From assembly GCF_020614375.1 (NCBI RefSeq), contig NZ_CP085327.1, positions 2,468,823-2,532,822 of the forward strand: 64,000 nt of DNA, given 5' to 3'. How positions within the stretch are numbered: position 1 is the first letter of the stretch; every line of letters begins with the position of its first letter. This document shows positions 7,201-15,979 of this stretch, piece after piece. Under the pieces are notes generated by a model that was given only the letters and a program-made list of their open reading frames with translations, ran no database searches and was not told the origin of the DNA. Position numbers and translations under genes: made by a program. Source of the DNA: Haladaptatus salinisoli. GTDB lineage: Archaea; Halobacteriota; Halobacteria; Halobacteriales; Haladaptataceae.

Positions 7201-9971
7201 CGGTTCGAATCACGCAAAACGGAACGGTTCTGCGCGAGGTCAACGTCACGGACGCGCGCTGGTCGGACTCGTCCGTCGAAATCGATTCGGATTCGAGCCT
7301 CGAAGTGCGGGTGATCGGTCGCAACGGAGCGGCTCCGCTTTCGACGAAAACGGTGACGACCGTCAACCAGTCCTATCGTCCGAGCGGTGACGGCACCGCT
7401 CCCGAAATCAACGTCAACGTACCCAAACTCGACGAGAACAACACGATTTCCGACGAGACGGTCACCGTCGACGTGTTCCTCTGGGAGTCGAACCCCGCCA
7501 CCGTCGACGCGTGGTTGACGACGAACGATACCGACAGCACGCCGTTCGAAGGTACTGCATCGGATGATTGGCGGAGTGCGTCCGTTCGACAGGTTGGGTC
7601 GAACGAGTACTTCTCGAGGTACGAAGCGACGATTCCGGTCGAAGACTACAACGGAACCGCAAGCATCGCACTCCGCGCGACCGATGAGAACGGAAACCGC
7701 GTCGAGATGACGACGTTCAACGCCTTCCGCGTCGATACGAAACCGCCGGAAATCGACGTCACCGCGCTCGGCGAATCGGAGACGCCGACCGCCGCCCCCG
7801 GCGGACGAACCGTCGCCACGAACAAAACGCTCACCGTCAACGCGACGGTCGACGGAACCCCCGGCGACGCCGCCGACGTCGAATTCGTTCTCTCGGCGGC
7901 GTTCGCGAACTTCCGAACGGAGTTTCCCGCCACCACGACCGACGGTCGGAAGTGGACCAGCGCGATGAACCTCTCGGCGCTCCCCGACGACGGAAACTAC
8001 ACGCTCGTCGCCCGGGCGACCGACAGCGTCGGCAACGAAAATCGGACGGTGGCGAACGCCACCGTCGTCCTCGATAGAACGTCGCCCGAACTCGGCGCGA
8101 CGCTTCGTCGGGTGAATGCGACGCACGGGCGCGTGACGGTGCGCGCGAGCGAACCGCTCTCGTCCGCGCCGACCGCGAACGTGACCGGCCCGAACGGGTC
8201 GGAGTTGCCCGGCTTGACGAAGAACGCGACCGCAAACGGAAGCGTCTGGGAAGCGACCTTCGACGCCTCCGAGGACGGTCGATACGACGTGTCCGTAACG
8301 GGCGCAGATCGAGTCGGCAACGTCGGCGACGCGACCGCCTCGGCCAACTTCTCGACGGTGAGCACGGTGAACGAGACAGTCACGGTGAAACTGGAGAAGT
8401 CAGGAATCTTCGTCCGATTCGACACGGACGAGGAGGTGAACGACACGTTCGTGACGCTCACCGAGAGTCGCTCCGAACTCGCGCCGCTGTCGTCGAACCT
8501 TGCGGGGCTGTCGTTTCTGAACGGACAACTCGACGCGGAGTTGACGCGGAACCTCACGAATGCCACCATCGGAATCCCGGTCGAGGAACTGCGCTTGCCG
8601 AAGGGGGTCGAGAAACGACAGGTGAAAGTGAACTATTACGACGAGTCCGTCGGGAGATGGGAAGTGCAGGATACGGATATCCGAACCGTGACGCTAGCCG
8701 ACGACTCCCCGAAGGAATACCTGCTGGCGAACGTCACCCACTTTTCGACGTACGGTGCGCTGATCAACGACACCGACGCGCCCGTGGTTACGGCGGTCGA
8801 GCCGACCGAAACGCTCGATTCCGGAACGCGTAACGCGACGGTTCGATTCAAGTACGAAGACGCGGTCACCGGCGTCGACGTCGGTACCGTCTCGCTGTCG
8901 TTCGACGGAGCGCCAGTCGCCGAGAGCCCGAACGCGACCGTCACGAGCGAGTACGTCACCTATCGAGCGACGAACCTCACGACGGGAACGCACACCGCCG
9001 AGCTCCGGGTTACGGACAACGCCGGCAACGTCCGGCGGGAAACTCTCACCGTCGAAGTCGGAAACTCGAGTGAGTCCGGCGGTAGCGGTGGTGGCGGTGG
9101 CGGTGGCTTCCCGACCGCGAGCGTCAACGTCGCGCCCGGGCCGAACGGCGTGGCCATCGACATCCTCGGCGGCGTCGAGGGGCAGACCGCGTGGGCCGAC
9201 CTCTCCGACCTCGAAGCGGGGGGCGTGACGTTCGAGCGGTACGGCGTCGAGTTCGAGCGCGGCGCGAGCGCGGCCGTCACCGTCGACGCCCGAACGACGC
9301 CGCCGACGGGAACGTCGGAACTCGACGGCGCGCTCGGCTACTTCGGCGTGGACGAGCGGTACGTGATGGATTCGGCCGTCGACACGGCGCGACTCCGCGC
9401 GACGGTCTCGAAGGACGCGCTCCCCGCCGGTGCGACCGCGGCCGACGTGCGGGTGTACCACTACCGCGACGGCGAGTGGCGTCCCGTCTGGACGAAACGC
9501 GACGGACGCACGGTCACCGGCATCGCGCCGCGCGTCGCGCCGATGGCCGTCGGCGTCGAGTCCGGCGCGGACGTCTCGGTCGCGGCCGCGACGCTCAGCG
9601 CGGAGGCGGTCGCTCCCGGCGAACAGGTCACGGTGCGCGCGACGGTCGAGAACGCCGGGGATTCGCCGGGCGAGCTCGAGGTCGCGCTGGCGGTCGACGG
9701 CGAGACGGTCGAGAGGAAGACCGTCCGCGTCGCCCCCGGGAAGTCGAAACGCGTCGCGTTCACCCGGACGTTCGCCGAGGCGGGTTCCTACGACGTGAGC
9801 GTCAACGGCGTGTCCGCTGGGAGCGTCCGCGTCTCGCGGGCCGCCGGAACGACCGCCGACGGTGGCTCCGGCGAAGACGGCGACACGAGGAACGGGAACG
9901 GCCAACCCGGATTCGGCGCGCTCGCCGCGCTCGTCGCGCTCGCCTGTATCGCGCTCTCCCGGCGGCGCTGA
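4293..9971 (+). CDS. giant secreted S8 (subtilisin-like) serine protease with PGF-CTERM anchor
   Basis: A 1892-residue exported protein. A Sec-type signal lies at residues ~25-47. The S8 catalytic domain follows a propeptide-like region: Asp278 in VLDTGIN, His310 in GHGTHVAG, Asn405 in AAGNSGN and Ser481 in GTSMATP. After it come long beta-rich regions with many Asn-X-Ser/Thr sequons and Ig/cadherin-like repeats (TDENGNRVE, TDSVGNENR, TDNAGNVRR). A Gly-rich linker (~1594-1603) and a PGF-pre-PGF-type domain (GYFGVDERYVMDSAVDTA onward) follow. The C-terminal tripartite PGF-CTERM signal is PGFGALAAL...RRR. It should be processed by archaeosortase ArtA and lipid-anchored at the S-layer. It is far longer than classical halolysins (~400-530 aa). 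The protease call is firm; substrates are unknown. Confidence 0.95.
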   Translation: MKEYICTESRTSGHRFGGRGKRALRTMLVVSCAALVILGTVAPALAVSAGAPRSANETVSAPTVLSTHSTALGTVSSRKSISTDGRSAANSATTNRTVVANVTLVTGQTVRVVEGDERTVYRVDADVPMHRISAPDGTYIYPDGVNFSKFDPALFNVELLVAQNLTDGETDSIPVIASVRENRRGYGTSANPAETLESVGSVSVTNSFDSVDAASASVSKAKSARAYEQLARNNDIESVVLDVKVRPALAETDNVVNATGARRRYGVSGKNVTVAVLDTGINQSHPDLRGSVIEEKDFTGRNITYDTDGHGTHVAGIIAGDGTASGGDYVGMAPNASLIDARVCNDYCSYSDMIDAMEYSVDNGADVVSVSIGGTAYASRSNDVMADAVAYAETHDVTVVIAAGNSGNDYSNPYFTVESPGIHDHAITVGASDKDGNVAHFSSRGPTPVGMYVKPDVVAPGVSVTSANSSSDGYVKKSGTSMATPVVSGTAALLLEAHPNWSSTRVKNVLSSTADPLGSYDVYTQGAGRIDAGEAIGSTVEIAPGTTDFGIVGERDVSKVISITNLGNTTETLNITATAKRVNGSTVGNVRLNRSSVSVAPNASERIELTVDGNNSFGAYSGRLSFDDGEYTAIFGFVKGYEITVDKNGVNGTSTENDSVRVLGSDGQRVTDSIQTVSGGTTSHYVFENGTYRVVSTGINERNGQPVVVTETFSVSGDTTVTVDESDTVELSLDTSATEQKHGELAVRSVELNYEILALRDTASGSVSVPSPATDSVRVTESDELDVSLEHVLAPKSDGSGDDSFDVPVVYHVFNRQWGTTGGRTFEVNPDELASRNVTYARSSRSRTYDVSMSATDWLFDTATDTATTGGIGDRRHQILYLTPDVPLYHLDAKSDSAATDTWMLDGYYPTYGSDVDLPLTLNRHPFVGAVSADFRYVPETRKTYVDVATLSQARVYHGLWDYSDDTPDTVRITQNGTVLREVNVTDARWSDSSVEIDSDSSLEVRVIGRNGAAPLSTKTVTTVNQSYRPSGDGTAPEINVNVPKLDENNTISDETVTVDVFLWESNPATVDAWLTTNDTDSTPFEGTASDDWRSASVRQVGSNEYFSRYEATIPVEDYNGTASIALRATDENGNRVEMTTFNAFRVDTKPPEIDVTALGESETPTAAPGGRTVATNKTLTVNATVDGTPGDAADVEFVLSAAFANFRTEFPATTTDGRKWTSAMNLSALPDDGNYTLVARATDSVGNENRTVANATVVLDRTSPELGATLRRVNATHGRVTVRASEPLSSAPTANVTGPNGSELPGLTKNATANGSVWEATFDASEDGRYDVSVTGADRVGNVGDATASANFSTVSTVNETVTVKLEKSGIFVRFDTDEEVNDTFVTLTESRSELAPLSSNLAGLSFLNGQLDAELTRNLTNATIGIPVEELRLPKGVEKRQVKVNYYDESVGRWEVQDTDIRTVTLADDSPKEYLLANVTHFSTYGALINDTDAPVVTAVEPTETLDSGTRNATVRFKYEDAVTGVDVGTVSLSFDGAPVAESPNATVTSEYVTYRATNLTTGTHTAELRVTDNAGNVRRETLTVEVGNSSESGGSGGGGGGGFPTASVNVAPGPNGVAIDILGGVEGQTAWADLSDLEAGGVTFERYGVEFERGASAAVTVDARTTPPTGTSELDGALGYFGVDERYVMDSAVDTARLRATVSKDALPAGATAADVRVYHYRDGEWRPVWTKRDGRTVTGIAPRVAPMAVGVESGADVSVAAATLSAEAVAPGEQVTVRATVENAGDSPGELEVALAVDGETVERKTVRVAPGKSKRVAFTRTFAEAGSYDVSVNGVSAGSVRVSRAAGTTADGGSGEDGDTRNGNGQPGFGALAALVALACIALSRRR

Positions 9972-10089
9972 CCGCGACCGACTCGCGCACGTGCTGATAG
10001 CTCTTTAGAAATCGATCATCGCATCTCTGGTCGCCGCGCGAGAATTCAAAAGAAAGCACAACCGCTCACGAATCGACGTCCGAGAGAAG

Positions 10090-10160
10090 TGCGCTGGCTG
10101 GGATTTGAACCCAGGTTGTGACCATGGCAAGGTCACGTGATACCACTACACTACCAGCGC
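10090..10160 (-). tRNA. tRNA-Gly (anticodon GCC)
   Basis: On the minus strand the acceptor arms GCGCTGG and CCAGCGC pair perfectly, with discriminator A at 10090. The anticodon arm is TGACC-TTGCCAT-GGTCA, giving anticodon GCC. The T arm CTGGG-TTCAAAT-CCCAG is intact. The length is 71 nt, CCA is not encoded, and no intron is seen. Confidence 0.97.
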
Positions 10161-10305
10161 CCTGTTGCACTCTTTCGTTTTACCGACTGGAGTATAAGGC
10201 TTCCGGAACGGGGTAACTTCGTGTGGAAATCACTCGCGTACTTCTCTTGATTTCGAGGGTAAGAGGCGCGTGACGTAGTCACACGCCCGAATCGGAAGCG
10301 GCACC

Positions 10306-10313
10306 CTTTTAAG
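10306..10313 (+). promoter_or_regulatory. TATA box of the ribosomal operon
   Basis: CTTTTAAG in CACCCTTTTAAGCGTC is a typical haloarchaeal TATA box. It lies 56 bases before the ATG at 10369, leaving a leader of about 30 bases. It is the only clear promoter before the long co-directional gene series that follows. Confidence 0.55.
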
Positions 10314-10368
10314 CGTCAACGAGAAAAGTCCGTCACAGTCTAGTGATGAGGCGCCGAAGCGTCACGGT

Positions 10369-11211
10369 ATGACCGTCAGCATACTCGTGCCGTCGTCCCT
10401 CGTCCGGGAAGCCGAAGACAAACGCGAGGCAACTCGCAAGATCGGCTACGTCGCCCGCGCGGCGACCGTGTTCCGGGCGGACCGCTTGGTCGTCTTCCCC
10501 GACGCGGAAGGCGAACGCAAGTGGGGCGGCGGATTCGTCGAAACCGTACTGAAGTACGCCGCGACGCCGCCCTACCTTCGAAAGGAGGTATTCGGCAAGC
10601 GGGACGAGTTGGAGTATGCGGGCGTCCTACCGCCGCTCCGCGCCGTATCACGGACCGGCTCCGAATCTGAGGGTTCGGGGTCGTTAAGACAGGGAATCGT
10701 GACCGAGGTCGGACCTGAAGGGCGCGTTCGGGTCAATTGCGGACTGCAACACCCGATCTCCCTCGTCGTACCGTCGAACATGACGGTCGGCGAGGGGGAG
10801 CGCGTTACCGTCAGGATCTCTTCGAGAAGACCGGTTCGTGCGAAGCTGGTGGACGACCCCGTACCGGGGCTCACAGTGAGGCGCATGAACCTTTCGGCGG
10901 CGCTCGACCGCGACGACGCTGGCGTCCGAATCGCCACGTCGCGCTTCGGAGAACCGCTCTCCGTGGGGCGGCTCGACGAACTCGTCGCGCGAACCGACCG
11001 CGATGGTATGACCGTCGCGTTCGGCTCGCCCGGTCGAGGCCTGCCGGAGATGTTCGGGATAGACCCCGAGCGTCTACCTGCGGTCGAATCCGGCGCTCCC
11101 AGCCGGTTCGACCTCTGGCTCAATACGGTTCCGAACCAGGGCAGCGAGGTCGTGCGAACGGAAGAAGCGATGTTCGCCTCCCTCGCGTGCCTGACCCTCA
11201 ACAGCGAGTGA
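10369..11211 (+). CDS. SPOUT-class RNA methyltransferase (COG2106 / DUF171)
   Basis: A 280-residue protein of the COG2106 family, often annotated as a putative RNA uridine N3-methyltransferase and commonly found just upstream of rpl3 in haloarchaea. The N-terminus (MTVSILVPSSL...ATRKIGYVARAATVFRADRLVVF) and the KYAATPPYLRKEVF stretch are diagnostic. An OB-like inserted domain lies around residues 100-170. The C-terminal SPOUT knot region includes VAFGSPGRGLPEMFG and LNTVPNQGSEVVRTEEA. The enzyme should use SAM to modify rRNA. It ends 4 bases before rpl3, so it leads the operon. The precise target base is inferred. Confidence 0.88.
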   Translation: MTVSILVPSSLVREAEDKREATRKIGYVARAATVFRADRLVVFPDAEGERKWGGGFVETVLKYAATPPYLRKEVFGKRDELEYAGVLPPLRAVSRTGSESEGSGSLRQGIVTEVGPEGRVRVNCGLQHPISLVVPSNMTVGEGERVTVRISSRRPVRAKLVDDPVPGLTVRRMNLSAALDRDDAGVRIATSRFGEPLSVGRLDELVARTDRDGMTVAFGSPGRGLPEMFGIDPERLPAVESGAPSRFDLWLNTVPNQGSEVVRTEEAMFASLACLTLNSE

Positions 11212-11215
11212 TACG

Positions 11216-12232
11216 ATGCCAGAAACAAGCAGACCACGCAGAGGTTCGCTGGGCTTCGGCCCCCGCAAGCGCGCGACCAGCGAGGTGCCGCGCTTCAATT
11301 CGTGGCCCGAGAGCGACGGACAGCCGTCGCTCCAAGGCTTCGCGGGTTACAAGGCGGGAATGACCCACGTGGTGATGGTCAACGACGAGGCGAACTCCCC
11401 CCGCGAAGGGATGGAAGAGACCGTGCCGGTCACCATCGTCGAGACGCCCCCGATGCGGGCCGTCGCGCTTCGCGCGTACGAAGACACCCCCTACGGGAAG
11501 AAGCCGCTGACCGAAGTGTGGGGTTCGGAGTTCCACGAGGAACTCGACCGCACGCTCAACGTGCCGGAGAACCACGACGCCGACGCCGCGGAGGAGGAAC
11601 TCCGCGACGCCATCGAGGCGGGCGACGTGGCCGACCTCCGGGTCATCACCCACACCGTCCCCAGCGACCTGAAGAACGTACCGAAGAAACGACCGGACGT
11701 CATGGAAACGCGCATCGGCGGCGGTTCCCTCGGGGACCGCGCCGACTTCGCGCTCGAACTGCTCGGCGAGGGCGGCGAACACGATATGACAGACGTGTTC
11801 CGCGCCGGCGAGTACCTCGACATCGGTGGCGTCACGAAAGGAAAAGGAACGCAGGGTCCCGTCAAGCGGTGGGGCGTCCAGAAGCGGAAGGGCAAACACG
11901 CCCGCCAAGGCTGGCGACGCCGCATCGGTAACCTCGGCCCGTGGAATCCGTCGCGCGTGCGCTCGACGGTTCCCCAACTGGGCCAGACGGGGTACCACCA
12001 GCGCACCGAACTCAACAAGCGCCTCATCTCCCTCGGCGACGGCGACGAAGCGTCCGTCGACGGCGGCTTCGTCAACTACGGCGAGGTCGACGGACCGTAC
12101 GCGCTCGTCAAGGGTTCGGTGCCGGGACCGAACAAGCGCCTCGTGCGCTTCCGCCCTGCGATTCGACCGACCGACCAACCGCGCCTCGACCCCGAGGTGC
12201 GCTACGTAAGCACGGAGTCTAACCAGGGATAA
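11216..12232 (+). CDS. rpl3: 50S ribosomal protein L3
   Basis: A 338-residue archaeal/eukaryal-type L3 (uL3). The N-terminus begins PETSRPRRGSLGFGPRKRA, followed by GYKAGMTHVVM. The signature VTKGKGTQGPVKRWGVQKRKGKHARQGWRRRIGNLGPWNP lies at residues ~204-243 and is the extension that reaches the peptidyl transferase centre. The protein is cytoplasmic and part of the large subunit. It sits 4 bases after the SPOUT gene and 3 bases before L4. Acidic patches (DADAAEEELRDAIEAGD) reflect salt adaptation. Confidence 0.98.
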   Translation: MPETSRPRRGSLGFGPRKRATSEVPRFNSWPESDGQPSLQGFAGYKAGMTHVVMVNDEANSPREGMEETVPVTIVETPPMRAVALRAYEDTPYGKKPLTEVWGSEFHEELDRTLNVPENHDADAAEEELRDAIEAGDVADLRVITHTVPSDLKNVPKKRPDVMETRIGGGSLGDRADFALELLGEGGEHDMTDVFRAGEYLDIGGVTKGKGTQGPVKRWGVQKRKGKHARQGWRRRIGNLGPWNPSRVRSTVPQLGQTGYHQRTELNKRLISLGDGDEASVDGGFVNYGEVDGPYALVKGSVPGPNKRLVRFRPAIRPTDQPRLDPEVRYVSTESNQG

Positions 12233-12235
12233 CCC

Positions 12236-12982
12236 ATGCAGGCAACAGTACGTGACCTGAACGGCGACGACGCCGGCACGCTCGACCTTCCGGAGGTCTT
12301 CGAGACGACCGTCCGGACGGACCTCATCAAGCGCGCCGTGGTCGCCGCGCAGGCGAACCGGAAACAGGACTACGGTACCGACCCCTACGCCGGGATGCGT
12401 ACGTCCGCCGAGTCGCCGGGAAGTGGCCGCGGTATGGCCCACATCCCGCGAACGAACGGTCGGGGCGCTCGCGTCCCCAGTACCGTCGGCGGTCGCGTCG
12501 CACACCCGCCGAAGACGGAGAAAGACCGCTCGCGCTCGATCAACAAGAAAGAGCGCAAGAAAGCGGTTCGAAGCGCCATCGCGGCGACGGCCGACGCCGA
12601 ACTCGTCGCGGAGCGCGGACACCGATTCGACGACGACGCGGAGCTTCCGCTCGTCGTCAGCGACGACTTCGAAGACCTCGTGAAGACGAAAGAGGTCGTC
12701 TCCTTCCTCGAAGCGGTCGGCATCGACGCCGACATCGAACGCGCGGAGGAGAACAAGACGATTCGCGCCGGTCGCGGGACGACCCGAGGCCGCAAGTACA
12801 AGACGCCGAAGTCGATCCTGTTCGTCACCAGCGAGGAGCCGTCCCGCGCGGCGCGCAACCTCGCCGGTGCGGACGTCGCGACGGCGCAGGAGGTCAACGC
12901 GGAGGACCTCGCGCCCGGTACGCACCCGGGTCGACTGACCGTCTGGACCGAGAGCGCGATAGAGGAGGTGGCCGACCGATGA
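12236..12982 (+). CDS. rpl4: 50S ribosomal protein L4
   Basis: A 248-residue L4e-type protein (uL4). The extended loop that lines the exit tunnel is seen at residues ~50-85 (GMRTSAESPGSGRGMAHIPRTNGRGARVP). The C-terminal domain contains RAGRGTTRGRKYKTPKSILFV. The 3' end overlaps the L23 start by 4 bases (ATGA). A strong ribosome binding site for L23 (GGAGGTGG) is embedded in its last codons. Confidence 0.98.
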   Translation: MQATVRDLNGDDAGTLDLPEVFETTVRTDLIKRAVVAAQANRKQDYGTDPYAGMRTSAESPGSGRGMAHIPRTNGRGARVPSTVGGRVAHPPKTEKDRSRSINKKERKKAVRSAIAATADAELVAERGHRFDDDAELPLVVSDDFEDLVKTKEVVSFLEAVGIDADIERAEENKTIRAGRGTTRGRKYKTPKSILFVTSEEPSRAARNLAGADVATAQEVNAEDLAPGTHPGRLTVWTESAIEEVADR

Positions 12983-13230
12983 GCGTCATCGAGTACCCGT
13001 GGGTCACTGAGAAGGCGATGAACGATATGGACTTCGACAACAAGCTCCAGTTCATCGTCTCGCTCGACGCCACGAAGCCGGAGATCCGCGACGAGATCGA
13101 GGAGCGCTACGAGGTCACCATCGACAGCATCAACACCCAAGTGACGATGAACGGGAACAAGAAGGCGATCGTCGCGCTGTCCGACGAGGACGACGCGCAG
13201 GACGTCGCCTCCCGAATCGGGGTGTTCTAA
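12979..13230 (+). CDS. rpl23: 50S ribosomal protein L23
   Basis: An 83-residue archaeal L23 (uL23). It starts MSVIEYPWVTEKAMNDMD and carries the LQFIVSLDATKPEIRDEIEERYEVTIDSINTQV core. L23 sits at the exit of the ribosomal tunnel, where SRP and SecY dock. Its ATG overlaps the L4 stop, with GGAGGTGG about 8 bases upstream. The length is normal for haloarchaea. Confidence 0.98.
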   Translation: MSVIEYPWVTEKAMNDMDFDNKLQFIVSLDATKPEIRDEIEERYEVTIDSINTQVTMNGNKKAIVALSDEDDAQDVASRIGVF

Positions 13231-13232
13231 CA

Positions 13233-13955
13233 ATGGGACGCAGGATTCAAGGCCAGCGACGAGGTCGCGGCGCGCCGACGTTCCGCGCTCCGTCGCACCG
13301 ATACAAAGCCGAACTGAGCCACAAGCGAGCCGAGGACGGGGACGTCGTCACCGGGACGGTCGTGGGTATCGAACACGACCCCGCCCGGAGCGCCCCCGTC
13401 GCGGCAATCGAGTTCGAGGACGGCGACCAGCGCCTCGTCCTCGCCCCCGAGGGCGTCGGCGTCGGCGAGGAGATTCAGGTCGGCGTCTCCGCCGAGATAA
13501 AGCCGGGCAACACGCTCCCGCTCGCCGAGATTCCGGAAGGGATCCCGGTGTGCAACGTCGAGCGCCAACCCGGCGACGGCGGGAAGTTCGCCCGCGCCTC
13601 CGGCGTGAGCGCGAACCTCATCACGCACGACCGAGAGGCCGCGGTCGTCGAACTCCCGAGCGGCGAGATAAAACGACTCTCGCCCCAGTGCCGCGCCACC
13701 ATCGGCGTCGTCGCCGGCGGCGGCCGCACGGAGAAACCGATGGTCAAGGCCGGCAACAAGTACCACAAGATGAAAGCGCGCGGCACCAAGTGGCCGAACG
13801 TGCGTGGCGTGGCGATGAACGCCGTCGACCACCCGTTCGGCGGCGGTGGCCGCCAACACCCCGGCCGACCGAAGAGCGTTTCGCGGGACGCCCCGCCGGG
13901 ACGCAAGGTCGGGGACATCTCGTCCCGACGAACGGGACGAGGAGGTAACAAATGA
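13233..13955 (+). CDS. rpl2: 50S ribosomal protein L2
   Basis: A 240-residue L2 (uL2), required for subunit joining and peptidyl transfer. It begins [22 protein letters not shown]. The conserved C-terminal loop with the catalytically important His ([24 protein letters not shown]) lies at residues ~190-211. It begins 2 bases after L23. The stop overlaps the S19 ATG by 4 bases, with GGAGGTAA just ahead. Confidence 0.98.
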   Translation: MGRRIQGQRRGRGAPTFRAPSHRYKAELSHKRAEDGDVVTGTVVGIEHDPARSAPVAAIEFEDGDQRLVLAPEGVGVGEEIQVGVSAEIKPGNTLPLAEIPEGIPVCNVERQPGDGGKFARASGVSANLITHDREAAVVELPSGEIKRLSPQCRATIGVVAGGGRTEKPMVKAGNKYHKMKARGTKWPNVRGVAMNAVDHPFGGGGRQHPGRPKSVSRDAPPGRKVGDISSRRTGRGGNK

Positions 13956-14377
13956 GCGACAGCGACTACCGAACCGGACGCGAGGGTGAGTTCACCTATC
14001 GCGGCTACGACCTGGACGAACTGCAGGACATGAGCCTGGAGGAAGTCGCGGAACTGCTCCCCGCACGAAAGCGGCGAACCATCCTTCGCGGGTTGTCCGT
14101 CGAGCAGGAGAAACTGCTCGAGAAGGCCCGGAACGCGACCGAGGAAGACTCGGCGAACAGTCCGATTCGGACGCACCTGCGCGACATGCCGGTGCTCCCG
14201 TCGTTCGTCGGGAAGACCTTCGCGGTTTACAACGGCAGCGAGTTCGAGCGCGTGCGGATCGAGCCGGAGATGCTGGGTCACTATCTCGGCGAGTTCCAGC
14301 TGACCCGCAACTCCGTCGAACACGGACAGGCGGGCATCGGCGCGACCCGCTCCTCGAAGTTCGTGCCACTCAAATAA
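13952..14377 (+). CDS. rps19: 30S ribosomal protein S19
   Basis: A 141-residue archaeal S19 (uS19). An N-terminal archaeal extension of about 50 residues ([21 protein letters not shown]) precedes the conserved RNA-binding core ([24 protein letters not shown], then [31 protein letters not shown]). It belongs to the small-subunit head. Its ATG overlaps the L2 stop and L22 follows after 3 bases. Confidence 0.98.
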   Translation: MSDSDYRTGREGEFTYRGYDLDELQDMSLEEVAELLPARKRRTILRGLSVEQEKLLEKARNATEEDSANSPIRTHLRDMPVLPSFVGKTFAVYNGSEFERVRIEPEMLGHYLGEFQLTRNSVEHGQAGIGATRSSKFVPLK

Positions 14378-14380
14378 ACC

Positions 14381-14842
14381 ATGGGAATCAGTTACAGCGT
14401 CGATGCCGACCCGGACACCACGGCGAAAGCGATGCTCCGGGAGCGGCACATGAGCCACAAGCACAGCAAGGCGATCGCCCGAGAGATAAAGGGCAAGACC
14501 GCCGGGGACGCGAAGGCGTACCTCCAGCAGGTCCTGAACGAGGAGCGGTCGGTGCCGTTTAAGCAGCACAACAGCGGCGTCGGCCATCGCTCGGACATCG
14601 ACGGCTGGGACGCGGGGCGCTACCCCGAGAAGGCGAGCGAGGCGTTCATCGACCTGCTCGACAACGTCGTCGCCAACGCGGACGCCCAAGGCTTCGACGG
14701 CGAGTCGATGGAGATCGTGCACGTCGCCGCCCACAAGGTCGGCGAGGTGCAGGGTCGAAAGCCCCGCGCGTTCGGCCGCGCGACCGCCTGGAACACGCCC
14801 GAAGTCGACGTGGAGATCATCGTCGAGGAGGTCGAAGAGTAA
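14381..14842 (+). CDS. rpl22: 50S ribosomal protein L22
   Basis: A 153-residue archaeal L22 (uL22). It begins MGISYSVDADPDTTAKAMLRERHMSHKHSKAIA. The beta-hairpin that reaches the exit tunnel and the C-terminal block (VHVAAHKVGEVQGRKPRAFGRATAWNTPEVDVEIIVEE) are intact. The last base of the stop is shared with the A of the S3 ATG. GAGGAGGTCG in its last codons serves as the S3 ribosome binding site. Confidence 0.98.
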   Translation: MGISYSVDADPDTTAKAMLRERHMSHKHSKAIAREIKGKTAGDAKAYLQQVLNEERSVPFKQHNSGVGHRSDIDGWDAGRYPEKASEAFIDLLDNVVANADAQGFDGESMEIVHVAAHKVGEVQGRKPRAFGRATAWNTPEVDVEIIVEEVEE

Positions 14843-15765
14843 TGGCTGACGAACACCAGTTCATCCAAGACGGCCTCCAGCGGTCCCAGATAGACGAGTT
14901 CTTCGCGTCCGAACTCGGACGCGCGGGCTACGGCGGCATGGAAGTCGCCAAGACGCCGATGGGGACGCAGATCGTCCTCAAGGCCGAGAAGCCCGGGATG
15001 GTCATCGGAAAGGGCGGGAAGAACATCCGGAAGATCACCCGAGAACTCGGCGAGCGATTCGACTTGGACGACCCCCAGATCGACGTTCAGGAGGTCGACG
15101 AACCGGACCTGAACGCCCGAATCGTCGCCGACCGACTCGCCAACGCGCTCGAGCGCGGTTGGTACTTCCGGAAGGCGGGTCACACGACCATCGACCGCAT
15201 CATGGACTCCGGCGCGCTCGGCGCCGAGATCGTCCTCTCCGGAAAGGTCACGGGCGCGCGCTCGCGCGTGGAGAAGTTCAACCGCGGCTACATCAAGCAC
15301 AACGGTGAACCCGCACAGGAGATCGTCGACCGCGGTCAGGGCGTCGCCGTGATGAAACTCGGCACCATCGGCGTGGACGTGAAGATCATCCCGCCGGGAG
15401 CCAACCTGCCCGACGACTTCCGCATCGAGGAGGGTGCGGAGCCCGAAGACCTCGTGCCGGACGCCGTCGAGGCCAACGAGGCGGCGGACCTCATCGAAGA
15501 ACCGGACGAGGAGGAACTCGAAGAACTCCGCGCCGACGAAGACGAGGAATCGCCGGAACCCGGCGAGGAAGAAATCGAAGAGGAAGTCGTCGAGGAAGTG
15601 CTCGACGAGGAGTCCGAAGCCGAGGCCGAGGCGTCCGAAGAGTCCGTCGAGGAGGAACTCGACGAACTCGAAGAGGAGGTCGAGGCGGAAGCCGAGGAAC
15701 TGCTCGACGAGATGGAGAGCGAGGAAGCGGAGAGCGAGGAAGCGCAAGAGGAGGGTGAGGAGTAA
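14842..15765 (+). CDS. rps3: 30S ribosomal protein S3 with long acidic tail
   Basis: A 307-residue S3 (uS3). The KH type II motif VIGKGGKNI lies at residues 54-62. The S3 C-terminal domain spans ~95-190 ([20 protein letters not shown]...[14 protein letters not shown]). From about residue 196 to the end runs an almost pure Glu/Asp/Ala/Ser tail of about 110 residues, much longer than in bacterial S3 (~233 aa total) but seen in haloarchaea. S3 forms part of the mRNA entry pore. The tail probably stays disordered and hydrated in high salt. Confidence 0.97.
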   Translation: MADEHQFIQDGLQRSQIDEFFASELGRAGYGGMEVAKTPMGTQIVLKAEKPGMVIGKGGKNIRKITRELGERFDLDDPQIDVQEVDEPDLNARIVADRLANALERGWYFRKAGHTTIDRIMDSGALGAEIVLSGKVTGARSRVEKFNRGYIKHNGEPAQEIVDRGQGVAVMKLGTIGVDVKIIPPGANLPDDFRIEEGAEPEDLVPDAVEANEAADLIEEPDEEELEELRADEDEESPEPGEEEIEEEVVEEVLDEESEAEAEASEESVEEELDELEEEVEAEAEELLDEMESEEAESEEAQEEGEE

Positions 15766-15977
15766 TGGCCATCCTCCACACCGCGGAGATTCGCGACATG
15801 ACCCCCGCTGAGCGAGACGCCGAACTCGAAGACCTCGAGACGGAACTGCTCAACTCGAAGGCCGTGCAGGCCGCGGGTGGTGCGCCCGAGAACCCCGGAC
15901 GCATCAAGGAACTCCGCCGCACCATCGCTCGCATCAAGACGATTCAGCAGGAAGAAGGCGACTTCGACGAGGAGTAA
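15765..15977 (+). CDS. rpl29: 50S ribosomal protein L29
   Basis: A 70-residue L29 (uL29), the usual two-helix hairpin: [30 protein letters not shown] and [22 protein letters not shown]. It lies at the exit tunnel beside L23. The ATG overlaps the S3 stop by 1 base (TAATG). Only 2 bases separate it from rnp1, so no SUI1/eIF1 gene is inserted here as in some archaea. Confidence 0.98.
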   Translation: MAILHTAEIRDMTPAERDAELEDLETELLNSKAVQAAGGAPENPGRIKELRRTIARIKTIQQEEGDFDEE

Positions 15978-15979
15978 CG

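Larger units (their letters stand above)
9972..10368. other. intergenic region around tRNA-Gly
   Basis: Between the protease stop and the SPOUT gene this stretch holds only the tRNA-Gly gene on the minus strand, an AT-rich patch downstream of the protease (GCTCTTTAGAAATCGATC), and the promoter of the ribosomal operon. A short inverted repeat GTGAC-GTA-GTCAC lies near 10270. No protein-coding frame is convincing. Confidence 0.6.

Noticed and set aside
11198..12925. 575-residue minus-strand frame across L3 and L4
   Set aside because: It is antisense to two certain ribosomal genes. GC-rich haloarchaeal DNA produces long antisense frames by codon bias; its composition (Arg, Val, Asp runs) lacks any family feature.
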